Assembly: GCA_003439945.1 (NCBI GenBank)
Contig: QVRM01002781.1
Location: forward strand, 42,501 to 106,500
Reading direction: 5' to 3'
Length of the DNA stretch: 64,000 nt
Source of the DNA: Dermanyssus gallinae
Lineage: Eukaryota; Arthropoda; Arachnida; Mesostigmata; Dermanyssidae
The translations under genes and the position numbers were made by a program. Under the pieces are notes generated by a model that saw only the letters and a list, made by a program, of their open reading frames with translations, was not told where the DNA came from and did no database searches. Below are positions 44,502 to 55,200 of the stretch, piece by piece; within the stretch, counting starts at the first letter, position 1; every line of letters begins with the position of its first letter.

Positions 44502-45728
44502 GTAGTTCAACAGGTTCTTAAACTTAGCTTTTCAGAATTCGAATTTTGGCGCGCTTTTACCGCTGCTGGAAACGGCAACTTTTCGACGGCTAGCAGTCAA
44601 AATATTATGGTGATTGGCCGTTGCGATTTCGTTTGATCGCTTTTCCCGTGCAACGTATCGGCGTGATTTTGAAAATGGAGAAAAAAGAGTTTCGAGGTGT
44701 TATCAAGCATTTTTGTTTCAAAGATTGGATTGCGACCCAAGTGAACACTGAGTTAGACGAGGTGTACGGTGACTCTGCGCCATGTTTTGCCACTGTTTCC
44801 AACTGATCTAATGATTTAAAAAGAGGTCGCAGGAGCGCCGAGGATGAACTACGTTCAGGACGCCCAAAAACGGCAACTGATGAGAAAAACGTGAAAAAAG
44901 TGCGGAAAATCATGGCCGCACTTAAGCGAGTGAACATTAGGGAGACAGCGGAGGCCTTGGGATCAGTTTGGGTAGTGTGCATTTCATCCTGCACGAGAAC
45001 TTAAAGATGAAAAAGCTCAGAGCAAAATGGATGCCGCATTTGCTCAATCAAGGCCGCGTGTTTCCGCTTCACAGCGAAATTTGGCCAAGAGGTCGGATTT
45101 TTGGCGCAGATTCGTGACTGTCGATGAAAGCTGGGTCCATCACTGTACTCCCGATACCCAAGAAGCATCTCGCCAATGGTGTGCACCTGGTGAACCTCCG
45201 AAGAAGGTGCGGACAATGGCATCGGCCGGAAAGATGATGCCTACGGTTTTTTGGGACCAACGTGGAATAATTCTGGTCGACTACCTTGAGAGCGGTAAAA
45301 CGATCACGGGAGAATATTATGCAAGACAAGAAACAAAAAACGGCCCGCTTTGCAGAAGAAGGTTGTCCTGTTTCACCAGGACAATGCTCCTACACACAAG
45401 TCGCGGCAAGCATCGGCAAAACTGGCCCAATTGAGGTTCAAACTTGAACAACTTTCCTATTCTCCAGACCTGCCCCCCTCGGATTATTTCTTTTTTTTTA
45501 AGAATAGTCTCGGTGAAAAGCGTTTTTTCAGCAATGAAGAGGTTAATACTGCTGTAAATGCCTATTTTCAGTCTAAAGACGCGGAATTCTACTCAAGAGG
45601 TATAAATGCTCTGAAATCTCGGTGGGAAAAGTGTATTGAGCTCTCGGGGAGTATAACAAACAAGAAAAATTAAAAACAATATTTGGAAAATTCTTGGTTT
45701 TCATTTTAAGAACTTGTTGAACTACCTG
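44499..45728 (+). mobile_element. irritans-like mariner, copy 3
   Basis: Ends CAGGTAGTTCAACAGGTTCT and TTAAGAACTTGTTGAACTACCTG (outermost 20 bases legible), each flanked by TA and then (TA)n. At 1230 bp it is the only plus-strand copy. Confidence 0.9.
44675..45673 (+). pseudogene. irritans-like mariner transposase, multiply frameshifted
   Basis: The start ATG at 44675 (MEKKEFRGVIKHF) matches the usual irritans-type N-terminus. A TGA at 44804-44806 interrupts after FATVSN. GRRSAEDELRSGRPK and the helix-turn-helix follow, then a frame change near 44960. VDESWVHH has the first Asp at 45123-45125. FHQDNAPTHKS has the second Asp at 45380-45382. SPDLPPSDYF has the third Asp at 45482-45484. All three catalytic residues survive, though in two different frames, unlike the copy at 37500. 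Confidence 0.9.
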
Positions 45729-45753
45729 TATATATATATATATATATATATAC
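45729..45753. repeat. (TA)n microsatellite
   Basis: It continues from the mariner right end. Confidence 0.9.
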
Positions 45754-45943
45754 AGTTGTACTGTGAACTTTCTCCAGTGAGGCTATATCACAGGATAAGC
45801 TCGGCGACTATATTACTTAGCCATAAGACAATATTGTGACATTATAAGAGGCTTGACATGAAAGTTATAGTCTCTAAAAAAAGGAGACCTAAATGCAATG
45901 CTACAGTCACAGACGAAACTCTCACTACTTGGAGAACACGCTC

Positions 45944-46460
45944 TCAAACCATTAGATTACTGGATACGACAATCACACTAAGGTCACGAATCGCGCGAAC
46001 TTCGTTAATAACTTGATTGTCAAGAGTGTAATTAAAATCAATACGACTGACACTTAGAACAGCACAATTAGGAACCGTCAATTTCGTGCCATTGTCTATG
46101 GCCCAACGAGCAACGCTATCAATAGCCGCCCGTAGCAATTGCTCCGAGCTGTCTTGTTTTATGATATTAAATATATTTTCAAGTCGCCTGTGTAAAGTTG
46201 TATAATACGTCGTCCGATAGGTATACGTTAATTTCATGGTTGTTGTTTGTCCACAATATCAGACCGAGAGCGGGTCGTTGAGGCGCGCCTGATGCTTAAT
46301 GTCCTGAATGACTCGACAATGCATCTCCAACTTTGACAGCAAACAGACCATTGCGTGTAAAAGCGCCGCGCAGATTCACCACGCTATGATCGCTAAGGCA
46401 GGTATCTTATTGAGGAGTTGACTATGGTCTACCATACCGGCGTGCGCACAGTGGATATCT
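45944..46460 (-). pseudogene. Jockey/CR1-like LINE reverse transcriptase fragment
   Basis: Over several frames the minus strand reads VDHSQLLNKI near 46440, then GAPQRPALGLILW (the GVPQGSVLGPLLF block), then INVYLSDDVLYN (motif C, one Asp pair kept). Last is SVARWAIDNGTKLTVPNCAVLSVSR with DYTL-like and IRDLSV blocks, to 45944. This order is characteristic of Jockey/CR1 clades, so it is a third LINE lineage here. Heavily decayed. Confidence 0.7.
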
Positions 46461-47107
46461 TACTACGGGCCGCGTTGATCTAAAAGTTTCACGATGACTA
46501 AACACAATATAGTGCTTGTCGACTTCGGATACAACAGGTCAAGGGGAAGAGCATATAGTAAACCCGTTAGACTTTTAAAGATATTGCGCAGGGGACACTT
46601 AAGTGTTTAACGACAAATACCGGAGCTGGGCTTCTCTAAGTGCAAAGACCGACGTGAAATATGTGCGAAAAGCCTCTGTTCAAGAGGTTGGCTCCGTAAC
46701 GATATTGCCGTCAGAAGACAGAGAACCAATGGCATGTCTTAGTCTAAGACGCTGCTTGGCACAGCTGAGGAACGAACGGGCACTGTAAATACTAAGATGT
46801 ACACTTAATCATGCCAAAAGGTCTGAATTCCAATAAAATAGGAATGTTGTTCTAGCCTGCGAAATTTTGCTTATGTTCGAATGCGATGGGAAGTTTGCTA
46901 CGCAAAGTTGTTATTCACAATACCTTGACTTGCAGTGTGAGTAGGCTGATAAGGCCCGCTGCTCCGTAGAGTATTGGATCTCACAATAAAATAGGTTTCA
47001 AGGTCGTGTTTATTTGAAAGGGATCGCACTCAGAACGAGTCTATGGCTAGTTTATTTAATGTTGCATTTGTTAATAGTCAAATATTAGTTGTTGCTGTTA
47101 CGGCATT
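46461..47107. other. Unassigned; probable 3' flank of the next endonuclease fragment
   Basis: No gene. The last 100 bases (about 47000-47107), read on the minus strand, follow the stop of copy F and contain ATTAAATAAACTAGCC, a likely 3' UTR with a polyadenylation signal. Confidence 0.4.
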
Positions 47108-47545
47108 TCTGGCGGTACTTCCCCCGGCGATGGACGCGACCCCACTACGGCCACTGCATTGCCACGTTGAGCTTCCATGGAGATACGCTGCACCAGGTAT
47201 TCTCCGGCTTGCGCGTCCTTCGTCACAACAGTTACCCCTCTTTCCGAGCTCGTTGAGGAACGTGACGGTCGCCTCATCCATTGGCCCTAACGTTCCAATG
47301 GCGATCGGCTGAATTATGTATTGCGACGACAGCTCCCTGTACTTCGACAATTTGCGACCTTCAGCAAGACGTGCGCTTGCGCCAGCTTCCTGACTTGTGC
47401 GCACAATGTAACTGCTGTCAAGCGTGCATGAAACCGTCGCGTCCCATACTAGCAGACGGCCCCGTTCCCGTGGTGTTAGGGTTTCTCCATCTGGGCGTAG
47501 GAGGCTGTTGGTGCCACACATGTCGAGGGGCTCTTGTTGTCGCAT
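47108..47545 (-). pseudogene. R2-superfamily endonuclease fragment (copy F)
   Basis: The minus strand gives LRPDGETLTP, RLLVWDATVSCT, KLSKYRELSSQYIIQPIAIG, GPMDEATVTFLNELGKR. After a one-base frameshift near 47257 come AGEYLVQRISMEAQRGNAVAVV and a stop near 47106. The RPDG...WDAT...KYREL spacing matches the PD-(D/E)XK-type catalytic core expected in these elements. 5'-truncated. It is the best preserved endonuclease of this lineage together with copy B. Confidence 0.85.
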
Positions 47546-47760
47546 TGTTAGGCAGTAAAAAGTGTCTCTAATATAGTAAAATCATCTGTCGCTGGCAGTC
47601 AGCGTCAGAATGCGTTCAGATTTCTGACAACATTGCAGCGCCGGGAAATTTATTTCCCAAATTGGTCCTGAACTCGTTGAGGGTCAAAAACATATTGCAA
47701 CCGTATGGCATCCAAACGTGAAATACAGTAAGTCAATTTAGGTACGAAGTAGAACATAGT

Positions 47761-47762
<2 letters not shown>

Positions 47763-47815
<53 letters not shown>
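47763..47815. repeat. (TA)n microsatellite
   Basis: Pure TA run. Confidence 0.95.
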
Positions 47816-47817
<2 letters not shown>

Positions 47818-47929
47818 AATACTCAACACGGATAATGCAGCCTCAGCAATATATGTATGGAATTTAAAATCTGTATCAAGAGCGACAGCAGTTTATAGCT
47901 TTTCTTTTCGTTCTCTATGTACCTATCAA

Positions 47930-48140
47930 AGGTGATTCGCTTAAATGAATGAGTTTATAGCTTTCTGGAGCTCCGGTCTGTCATATCCGTTGTAACCCGC
48001 CATAGACAACATAAGATCGTCAGTGTATACTTTGTAATTGGAGCGAAGACAGCAAAGCTATTTACCAAGGTCAAGGACACATACCTGTATTGTGTATAAC
48101 CTATAGACTTAGGTCGAAGCCTAGCGACGCCCCAGACGAA
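47930..48140 (-). pseudogene. Possible LINE reverse transcriptase relic
   Basis: The minus strand reads KYTDDLMLSMAGYNGYD and ELQKAINSFI, which resembles motif C and the following helix of CR1/L2-like reverse transcriptases (LYADD...LQ.AI). The match is short and T replaces A in the motif. Confidence 0.4.
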
Positions 48141-48179
48141 CAGAAAACTTGTCAACAACAACAAGTCGAGTAATGACAT

Positions 48180-49189
48180 AAACAGTTTCTTTGACGATGA
48201 ACTTACGATTCGTTAGACAGCCGCGCCATCGGTGTAAAACCTGCATTTTTGTTTGTTTGACGACAAACCATGATTAACATGATCGAAGAGGCGCCTAAAT
48301 TCGGAAATATAGTGCGTAGGGAGGTGTTCTGTTCCAGACTAAGGCCTAATTATGGGTTACTTCTGGCTAGCTTTGTAGCCGTGGACCTTTCCTTTGTATA
48401 ATGCTGCGGTGAGTTAAGTATGTCGTTATCATTCGTTGAGTCGACATCGAGATTCTGCATCACTAGGCAGTGATCTTGCGCTACCCGAATAGTAATTTTG
48501 AGGCAAGTTCCTTAATCCGTTTTTCACCAATTGACACAAGGAACAGCGATGGGATTTACGAATCTTCAAAGCTGCGTGTAGATAGGGGTAAGCTCGGTTA
48601 CAACGTCAGCGCGTTTAGCAAATGTCTGACTGCATTTAAGTCTAAGTTTTTCAGCTTATTCTAGACAACTTCTGACGCTATAACATACTATTGTTCAGTA
48701 GTCTCTCAGTACATCCGCTCGTGAGAAGAGGACTGGGTAGCAAACATCTGGCTACATATTGAACTAGAACCGATGCTTTGTCGTCATTCTGTGCAGCAGT
48801 GCTCTTATCAGAGTTAAGCGGAGAAACCCCGTTCTTTGTACTCAGGTGTTTATTGACATATCTGACAAAATCTCTTGAATAACGGCCGAATTTAGGGCTC
48901 TCTAAGGGCAAAATTGCGAGCCGCACGGCAGCTTGTTGGGGCAGCCCTAAATGAGCTTACTGAGCTGCTGCTGCTGCGTACGAGTTATCACATCATCGAT
49001 AATGTGTTTATACCTTAATGGGTAATTTGTTTCAACAATGTGTAATACATAATAATATAGCATCCACAAACATGTGATACTGACCATTGACACCGTTACG
49101 TAAAGAAATTTTGTTAAGCTTTTAGAGGGCTGACTGATAGCTCCGATATCATTATTATACGTACTACGGAGTTCAATTTTATTTTGCCG
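48180..49189. other. Unassigned 1 kb
   Basis: Short frames only (64 and 82 codons), no TE signature and no simple repeat beyond a CTGCTGCTGCTGC run at 48966-48978. Confidence 0.4.
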
Positions 49190-49588
49190 CCAGAAATGTT
49201 GGACCTCGCCGACCAGGTGAGACGAGCCTTGGAAAACATTCTTAACTTGACGCTCGGCGAGAAGGCATGCCTACGGGTCCGGCTGGGTTGAATGGGCATC
49301 CACTTGGCCCCGGACCTTGCGGCCTGCATCGGCTTAGCCGGACTACGCTGGACGTGCTTAAACAGGGCGTTTTGTGTAAAGATGCACTCAAACTCGTTTG
49401 GGGTAAAGATGCACTCAAACTGACTGATGGGCAATAAATTCGTACTCAAAGAGCTTGGGAAGAAGCTCTTTGAGGACACAGCCGAGCCCAGATCAACCGC
49501 GCTCCTCCGACAGAGAGTGTCATTGTAACTACAAAAAGACAACGCCAAAATGATGTTGAGTGGTCGACCGACACTCAAGCAATAATAT
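49190..49588 (+). pseudogene. Internally deleted R2-superfamily remnant (copy H)
   Basis: The plus strand first shows MGIHLAPDLAACIGLAGLRW near 49290, resembling the RT thumb. After a jump it shows FVLKELGKKLFEDTAEPRST, LLRQRVSL, a stop, then LQKDNAKMMLSGRP, the very end of the endonuclease. The catalytic RPDG...WD part is missing, so a large internal deletion is inferred. A GATGCACTCAAACT motif is repeated at 49379 and 49409. Confidence 0.6.
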
Positions 49589-49645
49589 TAGAGCTATATA
49601 TAATAGACCTATAATTATAATAGATAGATGGAATAATAATAAACC

Positions 49646-49875
49646 TTGCAGCTGAGTCAAAACGTAGGTACCCCTCAAGAGGATCCTCTCAATTGCTTGG
49701 CATTCTCCTTGCTCATCGCAGACCTAGCCCGCTATGTGCGGGAGGAGTTTAGAAACGCCTTCGTCGTCATGTATGCGGATGACATAGTAGTGGCCCACCG
49801 GAACCGCGATGCCATTCGTCGAATTGTCGGCGACGTAGAAAGTTACCTTCACCATTTGGGTCTGCAAACAATACT
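49646..49875 (+). pseudogene. LINE reverse transcriptase fragment (YADD block)
   Basis: The frame reads VGTPQEDPLNCLAFSLLIAD (consensus G.PQGDPLS.LLF), then VVMYADDIVVAHRNRDAIRR. The catalytic YADD is intact although the preceding G of PQGD is now E. Truncated on both sides. Confidence 0.7.
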
Positions 49876-49944
49876 TGTTTATAATTTACCAACCCTGGGT
49901 ATTAATAATAAGAATAACAATTATAATCCCTTGTTCAAAACAAA

Positions 49945-50446
49945 TATTATTATTATTATTATTATGGTTTTCACTGTTATTAGTTCATTTTAGGTCAGCC
50001 CATGGCGCATATAACAGAAGCCGGGTTCCCTTGGTTTTGCGATATCCCTTAAAAAAATGCGGTACCGACATCTATAATGCCCGGTGTCTCCAAATTAATA
50101 GACACAAAGTCGTAACTTCTTGATCGCTCGAGATATTTCCTTGCCATTTTCAAATCTGCGTGTTCTGTGACCCATCTTGATTCGACAGAGCGGTGGCGAA
50201 GGTATTATAACGCCGCTGTGCATCCAGACAGACGCATTCCAGAGGAGCCTTTTGCCGTGCGACTATAGAGGTATGGTAACCCTCAGGTCGTAACTCGTTG
50301 CATCCACTCAGACATTTGGGCTCTAGTGCGGATGACATTTCTGCTCTTTTCAGTGCTCTTCTCAGTAATCTATCCAGATCCGCATGTCTTGTGTATTGTA
50401 ATCTGAATGGTACTATTGCGCGGCTTCTAGAATCTGCCGGGCTCAC
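49945..50446 (-). pseudogene. R2-superfamily endonuclease fragment (copy G)
   Basis: The minus strand has TRHADLDRLLRRALKRAEM, SALEPKCLSG and LRPEGY (E for the expected D), LECVCLDA (for VWDVT), then in another frame KMARKYLERSRSYDFVSINL and GIIDVGTAF. It ends near (TAA)n at 49949-49966. Both catalytic-type Asp positions are disturbed. It converges on the plus-strand fragments just to its left. Confidence 0.7.
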
Positions 50447-50929
50447 ACAGTTGATGAGTTAGGATTTATGGTACTTTCCGATATCAATGTCGTATCCACT
50501 GGCGAGTTGACAACCATTGTGGAACCGACGAAATCAATCGCTTGTGAATGGAAATTCACAGATCGACACGATGATGACCTGCCCTTAATCACGATTCGAT
50601 GCATCTAGTGGTTACTGCTCTAGTGGTTCATCACGTGCATCTAGTGGTTACTGCTAACAGTTTACTATATTCTGCACTTTGATCTGGGATCACTTTGCAT
50701 TCTTTTTGGCAGAAGTCGCACGGGACCTTAGGGATGGGCAATCAATTCGTACCCACGCTGGGAGGAACGGATCGGTGACCACCGCAGACGTCGGAATCGT
50801 GTTCTGCCGTCGTTAGCCATTTAATGTAGACTTAAGTCATCTGGGGGGTATTTGCAGAACCTTTTTTTGCCTGCGGCGGGATATCGTCTAAATGCACCCA
50901 TCGTCATCGCGGTCTCGTTATTGGATGTA
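50447..50929. other. Unassigned; 19-base direct repeat
   Basis: GCATCTAGTGGTTACTGCT occurs at 50601-50619 and 50637-50655, with a third partial copy (CTAGTGGTT) between. No gene is visible. Confidence 0.5.
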
Positions 50930-51038
50930 CAAGGTGTGACAGAAAGGTTTTTAAAGCGATGCATATAATTGTAGAGCTCGTTAAAGCAAATATTTTTTCC
51001 AATAGAACATGGTCTCTAAGACGTCCTGTCACACCCTG
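50930..51038. mobile_element. 109 bp MITE with TA target duplication
   Basis: Left end CAAGGTGTGACAG, right end CTGTCACACCCTG, with TA on both sides (50928-50929, 51039-51040). The interior shares GTAGAGCTCGTTAAAGCAAA with 10073-10227. No coding capacity; it depends on a transposase supplied elsewhere. Confidence 0.85.
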
Positions 51039-51040
51039 TA

Positions 51041-52440
51041 TATAGACTTTCTCCAACAGAGGTATGAAGCAGCACGGCAAATGCTGTGACCACGTCCAAG
51101 AAGAACATCTAGCAAGACTTGTTGTTGTTGTTGCTGCTGTTGCTGTTGCTGCTGTTGCTGTTGATATGTGCTGTTGCTATTGTTGTTAATATTTGTTGTT
51201 CTTGTTGCATGTAGGTACGCAGCGGCGGGTGTCCGCCTACGTGCCTCGCCGGCCCGACAGCCGCTCATGCGGTTTGTCCAAAATTGATTATCATTAAGTG
51301 GGCGGGTGGGTGATTGAAGAGGAAGGTGGGTGATTGAAGAGGAAGTTTGTCGTCCGTCCACTTCTTCACCAAAGCAGAGACATCTAGATCTAGACGATGG
51401 ATGGTGCGTGCGTGCCGACAGACGTGACACAATACGTTGACGTCTCAGCAAAACCGCCATCCGGTGTTTCTAGCCGCCGACCAGCCAAAGATTCATTAAT
51501 TTCAAGAATTACCTAAACATTCTACCACTCATGTATCGAAGCCGATCACCACGGTACATCAATGGTCAATCGGTAATGAAGCACTTAATCGGTCAATGAT
51601 AATGAAGCATCGTAATCGTCAAAAAATATCAAAAATAAAGAGGTGGTAGAAACTTCAGAAAGATGGCCTCTGCTTTTTTTGCTTGGGATGGCTGCTGCTG
51701 CTACTGCAGCAGTCGTTGTTGTTGTTGTTGTTGCTGTTGTTGTTGTTGTGGTTGTTGCTGTCGTTGTTGTTTTTTGCCACAGTGATACACAGACAGCCGG
51801 AACGCACGCCTAGTGTTTGAATGAGGCGGCCCTCCCCGAATGAAGAAGGCTCGATATAACAGAAATTGCCATAGTCCGTAACCCTGACCCTTGTTGGGGA
51901 TGTCGCTGCGCGGGAGTGCCATCACCATCACCGTCGTCGTGGTCGTCGTCGTCTTCGTCGTCGTCGTCGTCACTGCCGCCGAAGTTGCAATAACAGAAGT
52001 ACAGATAGATGCCGAACGACAAGCAGCAAACGCCGAAGTCGATGTAGAAGCATAAGCTACAGAAACAGAAGCAGCAGCTGCAGCAGAAGTAGTGAACGCA
52101 GAAGCCTAGCAGCTTAAATCTTGTCGCCCTCCCCACGTAAGGAGGCGCTTCTCAAGCCCTCCGCCACTTCACACACGCACGCATTCACGCACATTCCGGA
52201 TCAATCCCGCAAAGATCGTCCGCAGACCGCGCTCGTCCGGACCGCGGTCAAGTCGAATCGGGCCGCTGTGATTGCGAGCGCGGCCCTATCGCCCGCTGCC
52301 GGCGCTGAAGGAACGTAATGCATTGTCGAAACGAGAGAGCAGGCTCGACCGACAGAAGGAGGAGGAGGAGGAGGCAGAATCATCGGAGGGGCACATAAAG
52401 GGCGCGCGACAAGCGACACAGAGAAAAAAACGCCTAAAGA
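51041..52440. other. Trinucleotide-rich, GC-richer region (possible host exon or 5' region)
   Basis: It carries (TTG/CTG)n at 51120-51165, (TTG)n at 51713-51772, (GTC)n at 51931-51970, CAG-type runs near 52060-52090 and (GGA)n at 52359-52374. A minus frame 51029-51460 encodes a 15-residue glutamine run and 51701-51973 another. Such tracts are common in arthropod transcription-factor exons, but no domain is seen and frames overlap on both strands. Confidence 0.35.
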
Positions 52441-52958
52441 GCAACGCTCAGCGACAAGTCAAGCGAGAAACAAAGATAGATTGATAGATAGACAGACAGA
52501 TAGTAGCTAGATAGGTACGTATACTTCGTGTTTATATCTGACAGTGCGTGAAACAGAGAGCCAGCCGGAGAGGGGAACGGGGGGGCGGGGGGGGGGGGGG
52601 TGAAATAACAGTCGACAAACGTCGCGAACGCCGAGGGAAAGAACGTACAGGAAAACGAGACGAGGTACATACACCTCAAAGCGAGTGCTGTTCGCTGGCA
52701 GTGCTTAATTGTTATCTGCTCTTGAGCCTTGAGATGGCAGCGGCGGCAGCAGCAGCAGCAGTAGAAGCAGCTACAGTAGTTATACTGTAGCAGCGGTACC
52801 AGCCAGAGGCTGGTTATCTTAATCGCCACGGTGTCGGGGGTCGCGTGTTCCCAATGATCCCAAGTCTTTTTGTTGTTCTGGCGGAGTCGGTGACGAGGGC
52901 GGCGACATGCGACTCGCCAAAAAATCGACGAACACAAAACGGTTACAAGTACTACCAC

Positions 52959-52960
<2 letters not shown>
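52441..52960. other. Unassigned with G-run and CAG repeats
   Basis: A G-rich run at 52579-52602 and a (CAG)n tract at 52748-52768. A 180-codon minus frame crosses them with low-complexity composition and is not called. Confidence 0.4.
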
Positions 52961-53053
<93 letters not shown>

Positions 53054-53090
53054 TACAAATACTACAGCCTATATATATATATATATATAA
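52960..53090. repeat. Long (TA)n microsatellite
   Basis: TA repeats with TACATA and ACAAATACTACAGCC interruptions. Confidence 0.95.
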
Positions 53091-53119
53091 ACCGCCGCGT
53101 CGGTGAGAGGAACTTTGGC

Positions 53120-53242
53120 CAGGTGGACCAGCCCCATCTTGGACCTAGAGCCTTGAGTCGTTAGTTTTCAGTACGTTATGTGACACATTGTGATAACAGA
53201 CCACATGGACAAATAAATTTGCCGGCGGGCTATGTCGGTCCT
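53120..53242 (+). repeat. 123 bp dispersed repeat, copy 2
   Basis: The second copy of 39810-39932. It ends at the next (TA)n run (53243-53262) exactly where the first copy's unique flank starts, which defines the unit length. Confidence 0.85.
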
Positions 53243-53272
53243 ATATATATATATATATATACATATATACCT

Positions 53273-54480
53273 TTTAAGGGACCGTTTATTAGACACGCGT
53301 TGCAAACGATTTAACATAGCAGGCCCCCTTTTTAATCTCGTTCATAATATATTAGCGCACAATATCATTTGGGTGAAAAACGGCGACCACTATGTACAAA
53401 CACCCGTAACACAAACCATCGGGGTAGCCCAGGGAGACTCAGCTAGCCCATTTCTTTTTATTTTGCACGCGACTGGACTCGCGGACTTACTGCGTAATCT
53501 TAAAGCCCATTTTGCATTTTATGCTGACGACCTAGTCATTTTAGCAAAATCTCGTAACCATCTACAGTTTTACCTCAACAAAACTGCGAAGTAGTGCGAA
53601 GAAAACAAGCTCATGATTAACGCGAAAAAGTGACAGGTCTTACGCTTTAGCAGAGGAGGGTCATACGCGGCCAGGGATCATGATCTGTCAGTATATGGAC
53701 GAGCCACTTAAATTAGTTAGCCACTTCTCGATCTAGGCGTCACACTAACTCCCGGGCTCTCTTTTAGCAGACATATCGAGGAGATGCAAGCAAAAGCTAC
53801 GTCTGCAATATTTTTATTAGGCAATATGCACGATGTGAACGTAAAAACAGCTATAAATTGCTTTAAAATCAAAGTACTCCCTGTAGCAACACATTGCCTT
53901 TCCACAATTGCACCATACCTGATCCTCAGTCATATAAAAAGTCTAGACAAGCTAAAGGCCAGATATGTTAAGCGTGTTTTGCGGCTTCTAAAGTGCGCGT
54001 CGGCAACACTTGCCTTAGAGATGTGCGGAGAGAGAACACTGATTGAAGACCTAGCACTTAGTAACACACTATTTACACCGCATATTCTAGACTCATATCG
54101 AGCCTACAGAGCAAACAGAAGTTTAAAATTTGTAGCTGAGAATTATACTGATGGCCCGGCCTTTTCTTCACGTAGATGGAAAGGAGCCATGCAAATAAAC
54201 CGCTCACTAATCTGCCGAATAACCTGACACGAGTACCACCATTACATATGCATGAAGCCAAGCTATTTTAATATTGAATGATGTGTTTGTAGCTTTTGCG
54301 GAGAGTATGATATTGGACGCTATCATATACTTGTGTGCCCAGAAATTTGTGGAACGTCCTTATCATCCAAAGTTAAATTTATATTGTAAGACCAAAAAAT
54401 CACATTGTGCCACCTTGTGAAAATTGAATCAACTGTCTACCAACTTTGTGGTGAAATAAATACTGAATTGATTTGAATTA
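53273..54480 (+). pseudogene. LINE reverse transcriptase to 3' end, 5'-truncated
   Basis: The first frame (to 53594) has IGVAQGDSASPFLF and AFYADDLVILAKSR, then a stop. KLMINAKK and LRFSRGGS follow across a further stop. The second frame (53784-54227) is the thumb (FKIKVLPVATHCLSTIAPYL...ARYVKRVLRLLK) and C-terminal region. A knuckle C-S-F-C...R-Y-H-I-L-V-C near 54290-54340 follows in-frame stops. The 3' end has GTGAAATAAATACTGAATTG. It is a different family from the 1-2165 LINE, with the same domain order. Confidence 0.85.
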
Positions 54481-54743
54481 TATAACTTTTTATGTTGTTA
54501 TGTTAATATTTATATTGATTTATTATTCGCGTAACATGTATATTTACATACACGTGTCACCCTATTGATATCAAAAGCGGCACACCTTAGAGCGGCAGCA
54601 TATATATTACCTAAGCACCCATATCATCAATATATCCTTCAATAACTACTAAGTGTTTGCCTCACATTGGGACAACCTCTTCTTTGTAATATCAACCTGG
54701 TAATCTTTAACAATTGGTCCTTAAGCTAGGGCCTCCAACAAGG

Positions 54744-54804
<61 letters not shown>

Positions 54805-54890
54805 AAAAGGTATCTAAACATTTAAGAGATCCCGTCAAATCTACATATATACTTGAAATATGTTACTCGATTGTTTCATTATAATTGATC

Positions 54891-54924
<34 letters not shown>
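54481..54924. repeat. AT-rich spacer with (TA)n at 54748-54802 and 54893-54924
   Basis: Two pure TA runs. The second abuts the truncated LINE 3' end. No gene. Confidence 0.85.
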
Positions 54925-54928
<4 letters not shown>

Positions 54929-55200
54929 GGTTTCTTAACACCCATGTTGAGTGAAATTATAAACATATACATCAGACAGAACTAGTGCTTCCTTCACGTA
55001 ATTGGGTCTTCTCTCATCTTGCTAGTTCAGCTATTGACTGAACTGCTGGACATGCTGCGGCGTGGTATCTATCGCACTGGGCAGAGCACCTCGTGCACCT
55101 GCAACACTCCTGAGGAATTCTTCTGTGCTGCATAACACGTGATGAAACCCGTGGGCTGCAAAAGCCGTAGTTAAATGTCTGTTTTTGTATCCGGCTGCTC
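54925..55200 (-). pseudogene. LINE 3' end, 5'-truncated (sister of 18550-18845)
   Basis: It carries the same C-terminal knuckle block and 3' UTR ending as 18550-18845, and is very similar over most of its length. A 9-base gap near 55112 relative to that copy changes the protein slightly. The 3' terminus lies directly at a (TA)n run. Confidence 0.8.
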
